Shown here one piece after another: positions 17,731-26,635 of a stretch of DNA of 40,639 nt (position 1 is the stretch's first letter; each line of letters starts with the position of its first letter). A program made the position numbers and the translations under genes. Below the pieces are notes generated by a model. The model ran no database searches, was not told where the DNA came from, and was given only the letters and a program-made list of their open reading frames with translations. Where the stretch lies: positions 1 through 40,639 of the forward strand of contig JAJYFT010000009.1 in NCBI GenBank assembly GCA_021790815.1, given 5' to 3'. Source of the DNA: Actinomycetes bacterium (GTDB taxonomy: Bacteria > Actinomycetota > Acidimicrobiia > Acidimicrobiales > JABEUL01).

Positions 17731-19418
17731 TAAAATACCTTGTGGCTTAGGGATTGAACAATTGGGCCCAGAGCTAGTGCTGGGAAAAAGGTGAGACCTC
17801 CAACGAGTACGATAGTGCCAGTTAGAAGCCCACCGAATAGTAGATTGTCAGTTTTAAAAGTCCCTAGTGAATTGGGAACTGTCTTTTTTAGTGCTAAAGA
17901 CCCTGCTAATGCAGTAGTAGGCAGTATAACGGCGAACCTTCCTAGCATCATTGCAATTGCTCCGGTTATGTTGTAAAAGTCAGTATTTCCATTTAAACCT
18001 GCCAGTGCGGAACCATTATTGTTTGCTTGTGAAGTGTAAGCATATAGAATCTCAGTAAATCCTTGAGGACCTCGATTGAAGGCGCCTGATTGTCCAGCAT
18101 GAATTGCTACCGCAATTCCAGTGAACACCAAAACAGTAATAGGCATAATTAAGATTGCTAGTCCTGCTAGTTTTACTTCTTTTGCTTGGATTTTTTTCCC
18201 TAATAGTTCTGGGGTTCGACCAACCATCAAACCAGCAATAAATACAGCAATAATTGCAAAAAGTAGTATTGTATAGAGCCCACTACCAACACCTCCAGGG
18301 CTGACTTCGCCAAGCATCATGCCTGATATTAGGGCAGTTGTCCCTAAAGGAGTGTATGAATCATTAGCACTATTGACGCTTCCAGTTGAGGTTTGGGTTG
18401 AAGCAATGTTGTAAAGTGCAGAGTTTGAAGTTCCAAATCTTACCTCTTTGCCTTCCATATTGCCACTTATGGTCTGGCTAACATGAGAAGAGGATATAGC
18501 TATGCTGCCATGAGATTCCCCATAAAGAGCTAACCCTAAACAACCTGCGAATAAAATTGCCATTGTGAGAAGAAGAATGAAGCCTTGCTTTATGTTCCCA
18601 ACCATCTTTCCAAATGTGTATGTTAGGGCAACCGGGATAGATAGCATCAATACAATAGATAAAAGGTTGGTAGTACCAGTTGGGTTTTCAAATGGATGAC
18701 TTCCGTTAGCATTAAAAAACCCACCTCCATTTGTACCTAACTCCTTAATAGCTTCCATAAATGCTACAGGTCCTCTTGGGATTGTTTGACTAAAATGGGT
18801 TAAAGAGTTTTTTATTAATATTGGACCAGCTAACGTTTGGACCGCCCCTTGGGAGACAAATATGATCCCAGATACTATTGCAAGCGGAAGAAAGATGTAG
18901 AGAACTCCCCGAACTAGATCGACCCAGAAATTGCCAACTGTTTTAGATTCTCGTCTTGCAATACCTCTAATCAGAACTACTGCGACGCACATCCCTACTG
19001 CTGGGCTTACAAACTGTTGGACCGACAGCGAGACCATCTGCGATAAGTACGACATCGTAGTTTCCCCAGCGTAATTTTGCCAATTGGTGTTCGTTACAAA
19101 TGATACTGCTGTATTAAAAGAGAGTGCAGGCGTTACCCCCGCCAAGTGTTGTGGATTCAAAAACAACCCCCCCTGTAGCCTAAGTAATGCATAGGTTATA
19201 AATATTGAGACGATAGAGAAAACAACCAAAGATAAAGTGTATCTTTGCCAGCTTTGTTCGCCAAACTGATCGATGTTGAGGGCTTTAAATATTAAGCGTT
19301 CAGCAGCACGCAAGTAGTTAATTTTATTTGTATAGACAGCGGTGATGTAGGATCCCAAGAATCTCCATGTAAAAATAAGTATTATGCAAAGTGTCGAAAT
19401 CGTCAAAGTAAATTGCAC
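17730..19418 (-). CDS. kdpA: Potassium-transporting ATPase, channel-like subunit KdpA
   Basis: KdpA binds and conducts K+ through a KcsA-like pore in the membrane. The polytopic protein has pore-loop blocks such as [33 protein letters not shown] and the late block [11 protein letters not shown]...[20 protein letters not shown] take GTG 19418 as the start. It overlaps the kdpF stop as TAGTG, the same one-base coupling as kdpB and kdpC, and CGGAG lies 8 nt before it. The earlier GTG 19427 would add three residues but sits directly on the Shine-Dalgarno. The protein then has 562 residues, normal for KdpA. Confidence 0.96.
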   Translation of the reverse strand: MQFTLTISTLCIILIFTWRFLGSYITAVYTNKINYLRAAERLIFKALNIDQFGEQSWQRYTLSLVVFSIVSIFITYALLRLQGGLFLNPQHLAGVTPALSFNTAVSFVTNTNWQNYAGETTMSYLSQMVSLSVQQFVSPAVGMCVAVVLIRGIARRESKTVGNFWVDLVRGVLYIFLPLAIVSGIIFVSQGAVQTLAGPILIKNSLTHFSQTIPRGPVAFMEAIKELGTNGGGFFNANGSHPFENPTGTTNLLSIVLMLSIPVALTYTFGKMVGNIKQGFILLLTMAILFAGCLGLALYGESHGSIAISSSHVSQTISGNMEGKEVRFGTSNSALYNIASTQTSTGSVNSANDSYTPLGTTALISGMMLGEVSPGGVGSGLYTILLFAIIAVFIAGLMVGRTPELLGKKIQAKEVKLAGLAILIMPITVLVFTGIAVAIHAGQSGAFNRGPQGFTEILYAYTSQANNNGSALAGLNGNTDFYNITGAIAMMLGRFAVILPTTALAGSLALKKTVPNSLGTFKTDNLLFGGLLTGTIVLVGGLTFFPALALGPIVQSLSHKVF

Positions 19419-19507
19419 TAAAACCACTCCGGTTTCATCATGCTAAAACCAATGTATATAAACAATGCAACTGCAACTATTAGTAAAATTAAGTCAGAGA
19501 TGCTCAT
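19418..19507 (-). CDS. kdpF: KdpF, small stabilising subunit (29 residues)
   Basis: An ATG at 19507 opens a 30-codon frame that stops at TAG 19420-19418. The peptide is one membrane helix (DLILLIVAVALFIYIGF) followed by MMKPEWF, which is the KdpF pattern of a single span ending near KPE-F. KdpF is a lipid-like stabiliser of the KdpFABC complex. Its start overlaps the preceding small frame by ATGA, and its stop overlaps the kdpA start, so all are translated in series. Confidence 0.88.
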   Translation of the reverse strand: MSISDLILLIVAVALFIYIGFSMMKPEWF

Positions 19508-19587
19508 AATTTTTCCAAGGCATAGGTGAAAATCACCATTAATCCTCCACAAGTTAATATTCCTAAAATGCTCAATAAGTCAGCCAT
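19504..19587 (-). CDS. 27-residue membrane peptide before kdpF
   Basis: ATG 19587 opens a 28-codon frame ending at TGA 19506-19504, overlapping the kdpF ATG by four bases (ATGA). The peptide begins MADLLSILGILTCGG, is strongly hydrophobic, and ends ALEKL. From memory, small peptides ending in a charged E/R-x-L tail occur just before kdpF or kdpA in other bacteria, but I know no function. The overlap with kdpF and the lack of any gap argue that it is a real first gene of the operon. No good Shine-Dalgarno is seen before it. Confidence 0.6.
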   Translation of the reverse strand: MADLLSILGILTCGGLMVIFTYALEKL

Positions 19588-19620
19588 ATTTGTAAAGGTA
19601 ACCAAAAAAATATTAATTTG

Positions 19621-19659
19621 TTGTCAATTAGATAGTAAAACGTGTAAATAAAAAGTAAA
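19621..19659 (-). promoter_or_regulatory. Candidate KdpE operator and kdp promoter
   Basis: On the minus strand, TTTAC occurs at 19659-19655 and again at 19648-19644, exactly 11 bp apart, and a third copy lies at 19639-19635. The Escherichia coli KdpE site, as I recall it, is two T-rich half-sites (TTTATA and TTTACA) also 11 bp apart. A perfect TTGACA follows at 19626-19621. The -10 around 19603-19596 is weak (GTTACC region), as expected of an activator-dependent promoter. The first kdp codon lies 34 nt beyond the TTGACA. Confidence 0.5.
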
Positions 19660-20295
19660 TGTATTAATACATGAAGTGTGAAGTCTACCTTTTGGATCTT
19701 CTGACGCTAAAGGTAGAGCATGTAGTGCGTGTCTCTGCAAGAAAATGGCTTAAATCTATCGAGAAAAACTACAATTTGATTCGTAAAAAAATCTTTTGCG
19801 AAATTGAAGTTGCTAAGTTGCGTAAAACAAAGTTAAAACTTATTTCTAATATTGATTGTTCGAAAAGATGATGACGTAGCCTTTTAGTTATGGTTGAAGA
19901 GTACCAAATTCTTGTTTTGGAGATGCTTGAGGTGAGCTTTCTAATAAACGAGTTAGACAACCAAGTGATAAAGGTTGAAACCTAAACGGAGCAGAAAACC
20001 CATGCCGTAGTGGCTTTTGTGACTTATTGCTGGAAATTATGGCGTGACATGAATGTTTAGAAATTCGTCTAAGGGTTTGATTTAGTCAATTGAACGTCAA
20101 GAGATACAAAAGTAAAACGTCGTAGTTAGTGCTTCTAAAGGTTGCTCTACCTTTAGAATTAAAGAGGAAACTATGGTTGAGTTTGTTCGGATAGATAATG
20201 AATGTAAATATGTTGTTTAAAGCTCTTCCGAATTGTAGTTACATTTTCTGATTGACGTTTTTGTAACTCGATCGAATTAGCTTCAAAGACCATCT
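19660..20295. other. Gap between kdpE and the kdp transport genes
   Basis: About 640 nt between the kdpE stop and the kdp operator hold no convincing gene. An open frame at 19671-19871 (+) has no ribosome binding site and overlaps the operator side, so I do not call it. A perfect hairpin at 20133-20158 is described separately. Just after it, AGAGGA and an ATG at 20174 open a frame of only 15 codons. It may hold a small RNA or nothing. Confidence 0.5.
20133..20158. other. Perfect inverted repeat, 10-bp arms
   Basis: TTCTAAAGGT and ACCTTTAGAA flank a TGCTCT loop with no mismatch. It lies about 140 nt past the kdpE stop. No T-run follows on either strand, so a plain intrinsic terminator is not supported. 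It could be an RNA stabiliser, a processed 3' end of the kdpDE message, or part of a small plus-strand RNA, as AGAGGA and a 15-codon frame follow. Confidence 0.4.
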
Positions 20296-20973
20296 TTATG
20301 TGCTGACTAACATGTATCCAATGCCAGGTATGCTACGTAGAATTTGGCCATGTGAGTCGTTGAGCTTCTGCCTAATTCTGTAGACGTATACTCGCAAGTA
20401 TTGGCTTTCAGTTCCAAACGATCCATTCCAAATATGTTTTAGAATTACCTCGTGTGTGCATATCTTGTCTGCATTTTGTGCAAGAAAAAAAAGCAGATCA
20501 AATTCCTTTGTTGTCAAAAATATGTTTTCATTATTGAATTGAACTTGTTTATGCAGTATGTCAATCACTAGGTTTCCTGCTGAAACTACGGACTCAGTAT
20601 TGATAACGATGGATTGAGAGTGACGGATAGTCGTTCTAATTCTTGCTTCAAGTTCTGCGATTCCAAATGGTTTCGTAAGGTAATCGTCTGCACCGTAGTT
20701 TAGAGCTGCAACTTTCCTTTGCTCATCTCCGGCGGCTGAAAGTACCAGAATCGGAATAGTACTGAATTGACGCATTTCCTTTATGAAATCTAGACCGTCT
20801 ATGTCAGGTAGGCCAAGATCAAGGATTATTACATCTGGGTTGATTGCTACGACTTTATACAATCCGTCTTTGCCCGTATCGGATGGCGTAACTTCATACC
20901 CAAGAGACCCTAATCCAACCTTCAGCGCCTTGATTAGCGCTCTATCGTCATCTACTACCAAAATTTTAGCCAT
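20296..20973 (-). CDS. kdpE: OmpR-family response regulator KdpE
   Basis: Transcription activator of the kdp genes, 225 residues. The receiver domain (1-120) has the acidic pair VDDD, the phosphorylated Asp near residue 52 in VIILDLGLPD, and the Lys in LTKPFG. The winged-helix DNA-binding domain (about 130-223) contains LTTKEFDLLFFLAQNADKI and the KdpE-like SQYLRVYVYRIRQKLN and IPGIGYML. It begins 31 nt after the sensor kinase gene and is transcribed with it. The likely target is the operator at 19635-19659. The ATG at 20973 lacks a strong Shine-Dalgarno. Confidence 0.93.
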   Translation of the reverse strand: MAKILVVDDDRALIKALKVGLGSLGYEVTPSDTGKDGLYKVVAINPDVIILDLGLPDIDGLDFIKEMRQFSTIPILVLSAAGDEQRKVAALNYGADDYLTKPFGIAELEARIRTTIRHSQSIVINTESVVSAGNLVIDILHKQVQFNNENIFLTTKEFDLLFFLAQNADKICTHEVILKHIWNGSFGTESQYLRVYVYRIRQKLNDSHGQILRSIPGIGYMLVST

Positions 20974-21004
20974 CTATTAATACAGCTTAATGCTTAAATC
21001 GACC

Positions 21005-22567
21005 TTATTCGCCATGCATATCATTAATAGATTTATCGTCATGATCTATTTCTAGACTATTCAGATGAAGAGGTACCGTGAAGCAAAAACATGCTCCACC
21101 GCTAGGGTTGTCCTCTACCCATATACGCTCTTTGTGGATTTCGACAAATACCTTACAGATTGCAAGACCCAACCCAGCTCTTCCACCTGAAGACCGACTA
21201 TTAAACATTTGAAAAATCATTTCTTTGTCGGCGTCACTTACACCAAATCCATGATCTTTTACTTGAATATTTAATTTGCTATCATTTTGCCTGTGAATTT
21301 CGATGACTACAGGTTCCTCGCTGTTGTTGTGGCGCGCTGCATTCTCAATTAAATTTATTAATACTTGCTTGATCAGTATTTCATCGACGTAAACGAACAG
21401 TGGCTCTTCAGTGTGTAAATAAGTAACGTTGGAAATTCCAGACGATTTCAAGGATTCAACTGTTTGGAAAATGAGCTCATCAATTACCACAACATTTTGA
21501 CGGGCTTGGAAATTTCCAGATTGAATTCTAGTCATGTCCAATAAATTGTCTACAAGTCGATTTAGCCTGTTTGACTCTAGGGATATCAACGTTGCCAACT
21601 CCAAAATATCATCATCAGATAAGTATGATTTATGCTCTACAATGCTTGTTGCGCTTGCAGTAATTGTGGTTAGCGGTGTCCTTAGATCATGTGACACCGC
21701 TCCTAAAAGAGACTGGCGTAATTTGTCAGCCTGTTCAAGCAAGTTTGCTTTTAGAGCTTGATCCTTGAGCTGGGCTTGCTCCAATATGAGAGCGAGATGG
21801 TTTACAAATGTATACAGTAAGTCCCTGTCGTAATTTGACACATCTAAGTCTTTAAGGGCTAAAAGACCCACTGGCTTGTTTCCGGAGCCAATTAAGACTA
21901 TTACGTGTAATCCTCCAGAACCTAAAGTGCTATTCCCAAGGCTAGCTGGCACGCCCGAATTAGAATTAAGTTTCTCAATGTCACTTTTTTGGATAGGGTC
22001 CCCTAAAGTTGAGGCAACCTGCAAACCATTTGAAGTTGGCAAAAGAAGAGAAATGCCATTTGGGGAAAACACATTGTATACACTTTCGACAAGAATGTTC
22101 AGCAGGTCCTCTAAGGATTTATTTGTAATCGCTAGTTCAGACAGTTCAAATACTCGACGTGTCTGTTCTGCGCGAGTTTGAGCTTCGAATCTGGCTTGTC
22201 TTAGTTGGTAGACAACTTGAGCGACGATTAAGGTAACGATTACGTACACGATTAACGCTACCCAGTTTTGGAGTGCCCCAACTTCAAGTGTGTAGTAAGG
22301 AGGGATAAATACGTAATCGTATATTAAAAACCCTGTAATAATTCCGACTAGACCTGATATTAGTCCTCCTGAGGCTACTCCGATGACTACTGGAATAACC
22401 AAGACTAGCGCTGTAGTTGCGACGCTTAGATGGTCTCGAAGAGGCAACATCAAAAGTCCTAACAGTGCAGCAAGTATGATCGCAATCAAAGATCCGATCG
22501 AGATCCGTTTCACGCCACTAATAATAGCAGTACATCTATTTGCAGCTTCACGCAGTTGTAATCTCAA
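21005..22567 (-). CDS. Sensor histidine kinase, C-terminal half of KdpD (DUF4118-GAF-HisKA-HATPase)
   Basis: The 520-residue kinase has four membrane segments of the KdpD/DUF4118 type (about residues 20-120), including YDYVFIPPYYTLEV. A GAF-like sensor region (about 140-265) comes next. HisKA follows with the phosphorylated His near 294 in AVSHDLRTPL. The ATPase domain has N (LIENAARHN), G1 (DHGFGVSD) and G2 (RAGLGLAICK) boxes. This is the membrane and kinase half of KdpD without the N-terminal ATP-binding/USP half, which is encoded at 13535-14740. It pairs with kdpE 31 nt downstream. The start is TTG 22567; no Shine-Dalgarno is visible and no other start fits before the first helix. It may work with the separate KdpD N-terminal protein (inference). 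Confidence 0.88.
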   Translation of the reverse strand: MRLQLREAANRCTAIISGVKRISIGSLIAIILAALLGLLMLPLRDHLSVATTALVLVIPVVIGVASGGLISGLVGIITGFLIYDYVFIPPYYTLEVGALQNWVALIVYVIVTLIVAQVVYQLRQARFEAQTRAEQTRRVFELSELAITNKSLEDLLNILVESVYNVFSPNGISLLLPTSNGLQVASTLGDPIQKSDIEKLNSNSGVPASLGNSTLGSGGLHVIVLIGSGNKPVGLLALKDLDVSNYDRDLLYTFVNHLALILEQAQLKDQALKANLLEQADKLRQSLLGAVSHDLRTPLTTITASATSIVEHKSYLSDDDILELATLISLESNRLNRLVDNLLDMTRIQSGNFQARQNVVVIDELIFQTVESLKSSGISNVTYLHTEEPLFVYVDEILIKQVLINLIENAARHNNSEEPVVIEIHRQNDSKLNIQVKDHGFGVSDADKEMIFQMFNSRSSGGRAGLGLAICKVFVEIHKERIWVEDNPSGGACFCFTVPLHLNSLEIDHDDKSINDMHGE

Positions 22568-22827
22568 CCAGATATATGAAAAAAGTCGAAGGCGTGGGTA
22601 TCAAGATTTAAGGGGTCAAGCACACAGTGAATTTAATATCTGTATGAAAATGAGTGCTAGTAAAAATTCAGTGCGAATTACAGGGGAGCATCTCTAACAT
22701 TTAAATAGTCATACTACAAAACCCTTGCTGAGTTTATTTTATATTAATACCACTGAATAATTAACACTTTTCAAAGATTCAATGCATGTTTTGGCAGTTG
22801 TTGTGAGTAAATGCAAAGGGGAGTGAT

Positions 22828-22968
22828 GTGTTTGTGATAAAAGAACTGAGTAAAGGAATAAACAAACAAATCAAATACTACAACTATGAAAAGATGGACT
22901 CAGAGCTTAACAATATGAACACAATTAAGCATGAGATTGAATTTCAATTAACCGAAAAAGTAACTTAA
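22828..22968 (+). CDS. Possible small protein, about 45 residues
   Basis: AAAGGGGAG at 22815-22823 is a strong Shine-Dalgarno. It is followed by GTG 22828 (4 nt) or GTG 22834 (10 nt) in the same frame, which stops at TAA 22966-22968. The peptide (IKELSKGINKQIKYYNYEK... EFQLTEKVT) is charged and probably helical, with no membrane span. A terminator-like hairpin lies 12 nt past the stop. I recognise no family. The binding site plus hairpin argue for a real gene, but the length is too small to be sure. Confidence 0.35.
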   Translation: MFVIKELSKGINKQIKYYNYEKMDSELNNMNTIKHEIEFQLTEKVT

Positions 22969-22980
22969 TCTTTTCCACTT

Positions 22981-23019
22981 TCTCTTTAGAATATCCCTTA
23001 GTATACGGATTCTAAGAGA
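22981..23019. terminator. Bidirectional terminator-like hairpin
   Basis: TCTCTTTAGAAT (22981-22992) and ATTCTAAGAGA (23009-23019) pair over 11 bp with one bulged T around a 16-nt loop. On the plus strand CTTATTTTA follows. On the minus strand it begins 1 nt after the stop of the 23021-26620 gene. It separates the two convergent units. Confidence 0.5.
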
Positions 23020-23020
23020 C

Positions 23021-26000
23021 TTATTTTACATAGTATCCAGTAACGTCCACAATTACATCCGATGAAGAAATTGCATTGGCAACATTGAATATTCCAGAAG
23101 ACGATAAACTTATTATTGCGCAATTAGCGACCGTTTCACCGCGATTCCAATTCAAATCACTTGTACCTTGAGGAGCAGAGTTCCCAGGAAATTCCGTTAG
23201 ATACCCTCCATTTGTGGTTGTATTGGTAGTTGTTATATTTACGACTACCGCGATTGCTGTGCTTGGAATATTATCTCCACTCACGCCGAAAGTCTGGATG
23301 CTATCTGGATTACCTAGTTCATTCAAATTTCCTGGCTGAAGAGGGTGTCCTTGTAAAAGAAGACCAGAGCCATCTCGGCTGTCTGCAATCCTGACAGGTG
23401 AAACTGGAATGAATTTATTGCCTGTACTTGAAACTGAATTCCCGGTAAACCATCCAGAGATATCAACAACTACATCGGCTGAAGAGCTACCTGCATAAAC
23501 GCTAATTTGACCATCTACACCTACAGGAACGATTACTCTATTAGACACGGATTGCCAGGCATTAAAATTTAAAGTTGATGTATCTGGTGGAGAGTTTGGA
23601 AGTGCAGCTGTGGGGTAGACTGTCAAGTAGCCTCCGTCCGATGATGCATTTGTTTCTGTTATATTAAGCAGTACTGCTTCCACGTTACTTGAAGGGATAG
23701 TATTAGAGCCACTGCTCTGTCCTGTAACAACAAGATTCAATATCTTTCCTTTAGATAGAGTTTGTCCAGAGTATTGATAACCTGAGTTCATCCTTGTATC
23801 GGCAATACGAAATGGGTTAACGGGATTAAATAGACCTGACATATCTGATGATGGTCCGACATAACCTTCAATATCAATCAACACATCAACTTTCCCACTG
23901 TAGTTAAAAACTGATATAGATCCGTTTAAGCCTATTGGAATTTCAACCACATTTGATACTGGGCGTTCATTTGCGTTGATATTTAATACGCTCGTATTCG
24001 GTCTTACGATGCCAGTTGGATAAACCGTTAGGTAATCGTTATTCTGAGTTGAATCCAAAGCCGTAATATTGGCTATTACTGCGGTTGCAGAACTCGGTAC
24101 GCCATCGTAATCTGTATTGATAACTGGTATATCTAGACTACTTCCAGGACCAATACTGTTACCTGCATAGGTTGATGGATCAGTTGCTCCTGCTCTAGTG
24201 TCAACAATTCTGGTTGGATTCAATGGATGGTATGCACCTTCATTTAAATACGTGAATTCATCTGAGTTAGTTATCTGTGACGTGCCACCATACCCAGTGA
24301 CTGTTATATTCACCGTGCCCAAAGATTCCGGAGGGCTAATTGCTTTGATCGTGGTTCCACTTTCTACCGTGAAATTAGTTGCTGGTGTAGAACCAAACAT
24401 AACGGTGTTAATTCCAATAAACCCAGAACCAGTTATTGTGACAAGCGTACCAATTGAAATGTCGCCTGTATTTGGTGAAACCCTATTAATGTTTGGTCCA
24501 GTGTTTAGTATGAGTTCATATGAGTTGGGATTATATCCATCACCAACTGTAAAACAGTCTAGAGCATTTGGACATGAAACGCCTCTAAGTTCCTTCGCCG
24601 AAGGAGGCAGGTCTTCTTGGGACCAAGTCAAGCCACCATCGGAAGTATTAATAGCAACTGCTGTAGGAATACCAGTGATAAGACTATAACCAACTGCTGT
24701 ACAATCTAATACCGAGGAACAAGAAACACTTTTAAGTGTGGTCCCAGCGGGCGCTGCTGATTTTTGACTCCAAGTCATACCTCCGTCTGACGTTGACATC
24801 GAAGTGCCATTATAATCAACCGCTAGGCAGTCGAACGAGTTTACGCACGATATACTTGTGATTACATCGGTATTTAATGGTATCGTAGCGATATTCCAAT
24901 TGTATCCGCCATCAACCGTATAATAGATTTCAGGGCTGAATGTAGTTGAACTGTTTAAAGTCGTAGATTCATATCCTTGGGCCATGCAATCAGTTGAACT
25001 ACTGCATGTTACATTAAATAAGTCACCGATTGTAGGTGGTGCAGTATTAACATTCCATGCCAATCCACCGTCTGTAGAAGTTAGCGAAACGGTTAAAGAT
25101 TTCGAATTTGATCCAACCGTCATGCAGTCCAAACTATTGGAACAAGAAACACTTTGAAAGTAAGCTAATCCAGGCATTGTGGATGCTTGATTCCATGTTA
25201 ATCCTCCGTCAGTGGTGGAAAAGATAGCTCCAGTAAAGTTTGAGCCATCTGAATAAAACCCAACGGCTACGCAGTCGAATGCACTACCGCAAGAGACACT
25301 TAAAAGCGATGACAACTTTTGTGGAAATATAAAGTCATTCCATGTTAACCCTCCGTTAGTCGTGGAAACAGCTATTCCGACGTTGCCCAATGAATTTTGA
25401 AAATCACCTACTGAAACACAATTTGAAACTGTAGGACACGAAATTTCATTCAATGTAACTCCATTAATAGGTAAACTCGAATCAGTCCAAGTTACACCGC
25501 TATCATTTGATCTTATTACCACTGGACCATCACCGATGCCTATGCCGCCAGCTATGCAATTTGATGCGCTATAACATGAAATTCCATAGAGCCCACCCAC
25601 ATCAGAGGGGATAGGGATCTCATTCCATGTCGAACCTCCATTAGTTGTTTGGTATAACGCTCCAGTAGCCGTTCCATTATTTGGTTGACCCTCCACTGCA
25701 AAACAGTCACTTACAGTCTCACATGAGATACTCAAAATACTTTCAACGAAATCAAAAAATACCCCACTTTCCCAAGTTAAGCCGCCATCAGTTGTATGAA
25801 TCACAGTTGGAGAGTAACTATATCCGTCGTAGTAAATTCCTGAAGATTGACAATCCAACGCCGTTGGACATGTAACGTAATTGAGATTTGTAATTCCGGT
25901 TTGCATTGAATCGGCCTGCCAAGATATACCTCCGTTAACAGTTGAAATAGCAAATCCGGAAGTAGTGCTGCCGTTGTAATAGGAACCAACTGCTATACAA

Positions 26001-26620
26001 TCCAACGCCGTTGCACATGAAATACTTTCAAGACCGTTGTCTGCTTGTGGCAATGTAATTTTTGACCAATTTAGTCCGCCATCTGTTGTTGTTATTTCTA
26101 TTGCAGTTCCAAATTGATTTGGTGAATAGTTTCCAATGGCAATACAGTCATATTGATTTGTACAAGATACGCTAGAAAGAGCTGATATATCGGCTGGCAA
26201 AGTGACTGCTTGCCATGAAACTCCTCCATCTGCAGATATTAAAGCTACTCCAACATCTCCAGTGCTAACGGTATAGTTATATCCAACCGCAACACAGTTA
26301 AGAAAGTTAGTGCATGAAACAGCGCTTAGTAAGTAAGAAGTTGTAGGGATAGTTCCTGCCTTCCAAGTCACCCCTCCAACCGTAGAGTAAAGTGGATCTC
26401 CATCCGAACCCATTGCAACACAATCCACTGAGCTGGCACATGAAACCTCGTCAATTATGCCTGAAGATATTGGAAAACTTTTTACATCTGCCCACTGTGT
26501 TGGAGTTGTTGATGCCATGGCAGTCGCCGCTGACCGCAAAATTGGCACAAACAATAGAACCGTTATTAGCACCATAATAAAAATAACATGCAAATTTGCT
26601 TGTTTTTTTATTATGTTCAC
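23021..26620 (-). CDS. Exported 14-blade CX5C repeat protein with TIG and three DTR modules
   Basis: The 1199-residue protein has a signal peptide (about residues 1-36, VIFIMVLITVLLFVPIL). Residues about 43-705 hold exactly 14 repeats of the form SVSCTN--DCIAVG ... TTDGGLTWN---LP. Each has one Cys-x5-Cys, and most have an Asp-box turn (TDGGLTW). This is the pattern of Ycf48/BNR-like propeller blades. The array starts at W and ends mid-unit, as expected when the first strand closes the last blade. One TIG/IPT domain (about 710-790, PNTGDISIGTLVTITGSGF) follows. Three copies of an actinobacterial module of about 130 residues then run to the end (RIVDTRAG ... YLTVYPTG ... VDVLIDIEGYVG). No anchor is visible. 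The start is GTG 26620, 6 nt after the extended -10 TGATAAAAT, so the message is leaderless. It is a paralogue of the divergent gene at 27098. Binding or adhesion is a guess. Confidence 0.85.
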   Translation of the reverse strand: MNIIKKQANLHVIFIMVLITVLLFVPILRSAATAMASTTPTQWADVKSFPISSGIIDEVSCASSVDCVAMGSDGDPLYSTVGGVTWKAGTIPTTSYLLSAVSCTNFLNCVAVGYNYTVSTGDVGVALISADGGVSWQAVTLPADISALSSVSCTNQYDCIAIGNYSPNQFGTAIEITTTDGGLNWSKITLPQADNGLESISCATALDCIAVGSYYNGSTTSGFAISTVNGGISWQADSMQTGITNLNYVTCPTALDCQSSGIYYDGYSYSPTVIHTTDGGLTWESGVFFDFVESILSISCETVSDCFAVEGQPNNGTATGALYQTTNGGSTWNEIPIPSDVGGLYGISCYSASNCIAGGIGIGDGPVVIRSNDSGVTWTDSSLPINGVTLNEISCPTVSNCVSVGDFQNSLGNVGIAVSTTNGGLTWNDFIFPQKLSSLLSVSCGSAFDCVAVGFYSDGSNFTGAIFSTTDGGLTWNQASTMPGLAYFQSVSCSNSLDCMTVGSNSKSLTVSLTSTDGGLAWNVNTAPPTIGDLFNVTCSSSTDCMAQGYESTTLNSSTTFSPEIYYTVDGGYNWNIATIPLNTDVITSISCVNSFDCLAVDYNGTSMSTSDGGMTWSQKSAAPAGTTLKSVSCSSVLDCTAVGYSLITGIPTAVAINTSDGGLTWSQEDLPPSAKELRGVSCPNALDCFTVGDGYNPNSYELILNTGPNINRVSPNTGDISIGTLVTITGSGFIGINTVMFGSTPATNFTVESGTTIKAISPPESLGTVNITVTGYGGTSQITNSDEFTYLNEGAYHPLNPTRIVDTRAGATDPSTYAGNSIGPGSSLDIPVINTDYDGVPSSATAVIANITALDSTQNNDYLTVYPTGIVRPNTSVLNINANERPVSNVVEIPIGLNGSISVFNYSGKVDVLIDIEGYVGPSSDMSGLFNPVNPFRIADTRMNSGYQYSGQTLSKGKILNLVVTGQSSGSNTIPSSNVEAVLLNITETNASSDGGYLTVYPTAALPNSPPDTSTLNFNAWQSVSNRVIVPVGVDGQISVYAGSSSADVVVDISGWFTGNSVSSTGNKFIPVSPVRIADSRDGSGLLLQGHPLQPGNLNELGNPDSIQTFGVSGDNIPSTAIAVVVNITTTNTTTNGGYLTEFPGNSAPQGTSDLNWNRGETVANCAIISLSSSGIFNVANAISSSDVIVDVTGYYVK
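24505..26500 (-). repeat. 14 degenerate blade-coding repeats
   Basis: Fourteen diverged units of about 40-52 codons encode the propeller blades of the minus-strand gene. Each is marked by a Cys-x5-Cys pair (for example SCASSVDC, SCTNQYDC, SCPNALDC). They are much more diverged from each other than the units of the paralogue at 27266-28885, so this array is older or is not being homogenised. Confidence 0.8.
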
Positions 26621-26626
26621 AAAGTT

Positions 26627-26635
26627 ATTTTATCA
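26627..26635 (-). promoter_or_regulatory. Extended -10 of the 23021-26620 gene
   Basis: On the minus strand TGATAAAAT combines the TGn extension with TAAAAT (one mismatch to TATAAT). The GTG start follows after exactly 6 nt (AACTTT) and no Shine-Dalgarno is present, so transcription should begin at or next to the start codon. Confidence 0.5.

Larger units (their letters stand above)
22568..23020. other. Gap upstream of the kdpD/E kinase gene
   Basis: About 450 nt between the kinase start and the end of the repeat-protein gene. It must hold the kinase promoter, for which I found no clear hexamers. A short possible gene at 22828-22968 and a bidirectional terminator-like hairpin at 22981-23019 are listed separately. 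Nothing else is recognised. Confidence 0.5.

Noticed and set aside
19671-19871. Plus-strand frame of 66 residues near the kdp operator
   Set aside because: No ribosome binding site, no recognisable domain, and it begins at the KdpE-like operator. A lysine-rich product from AT-rich DNA is expected by chance.
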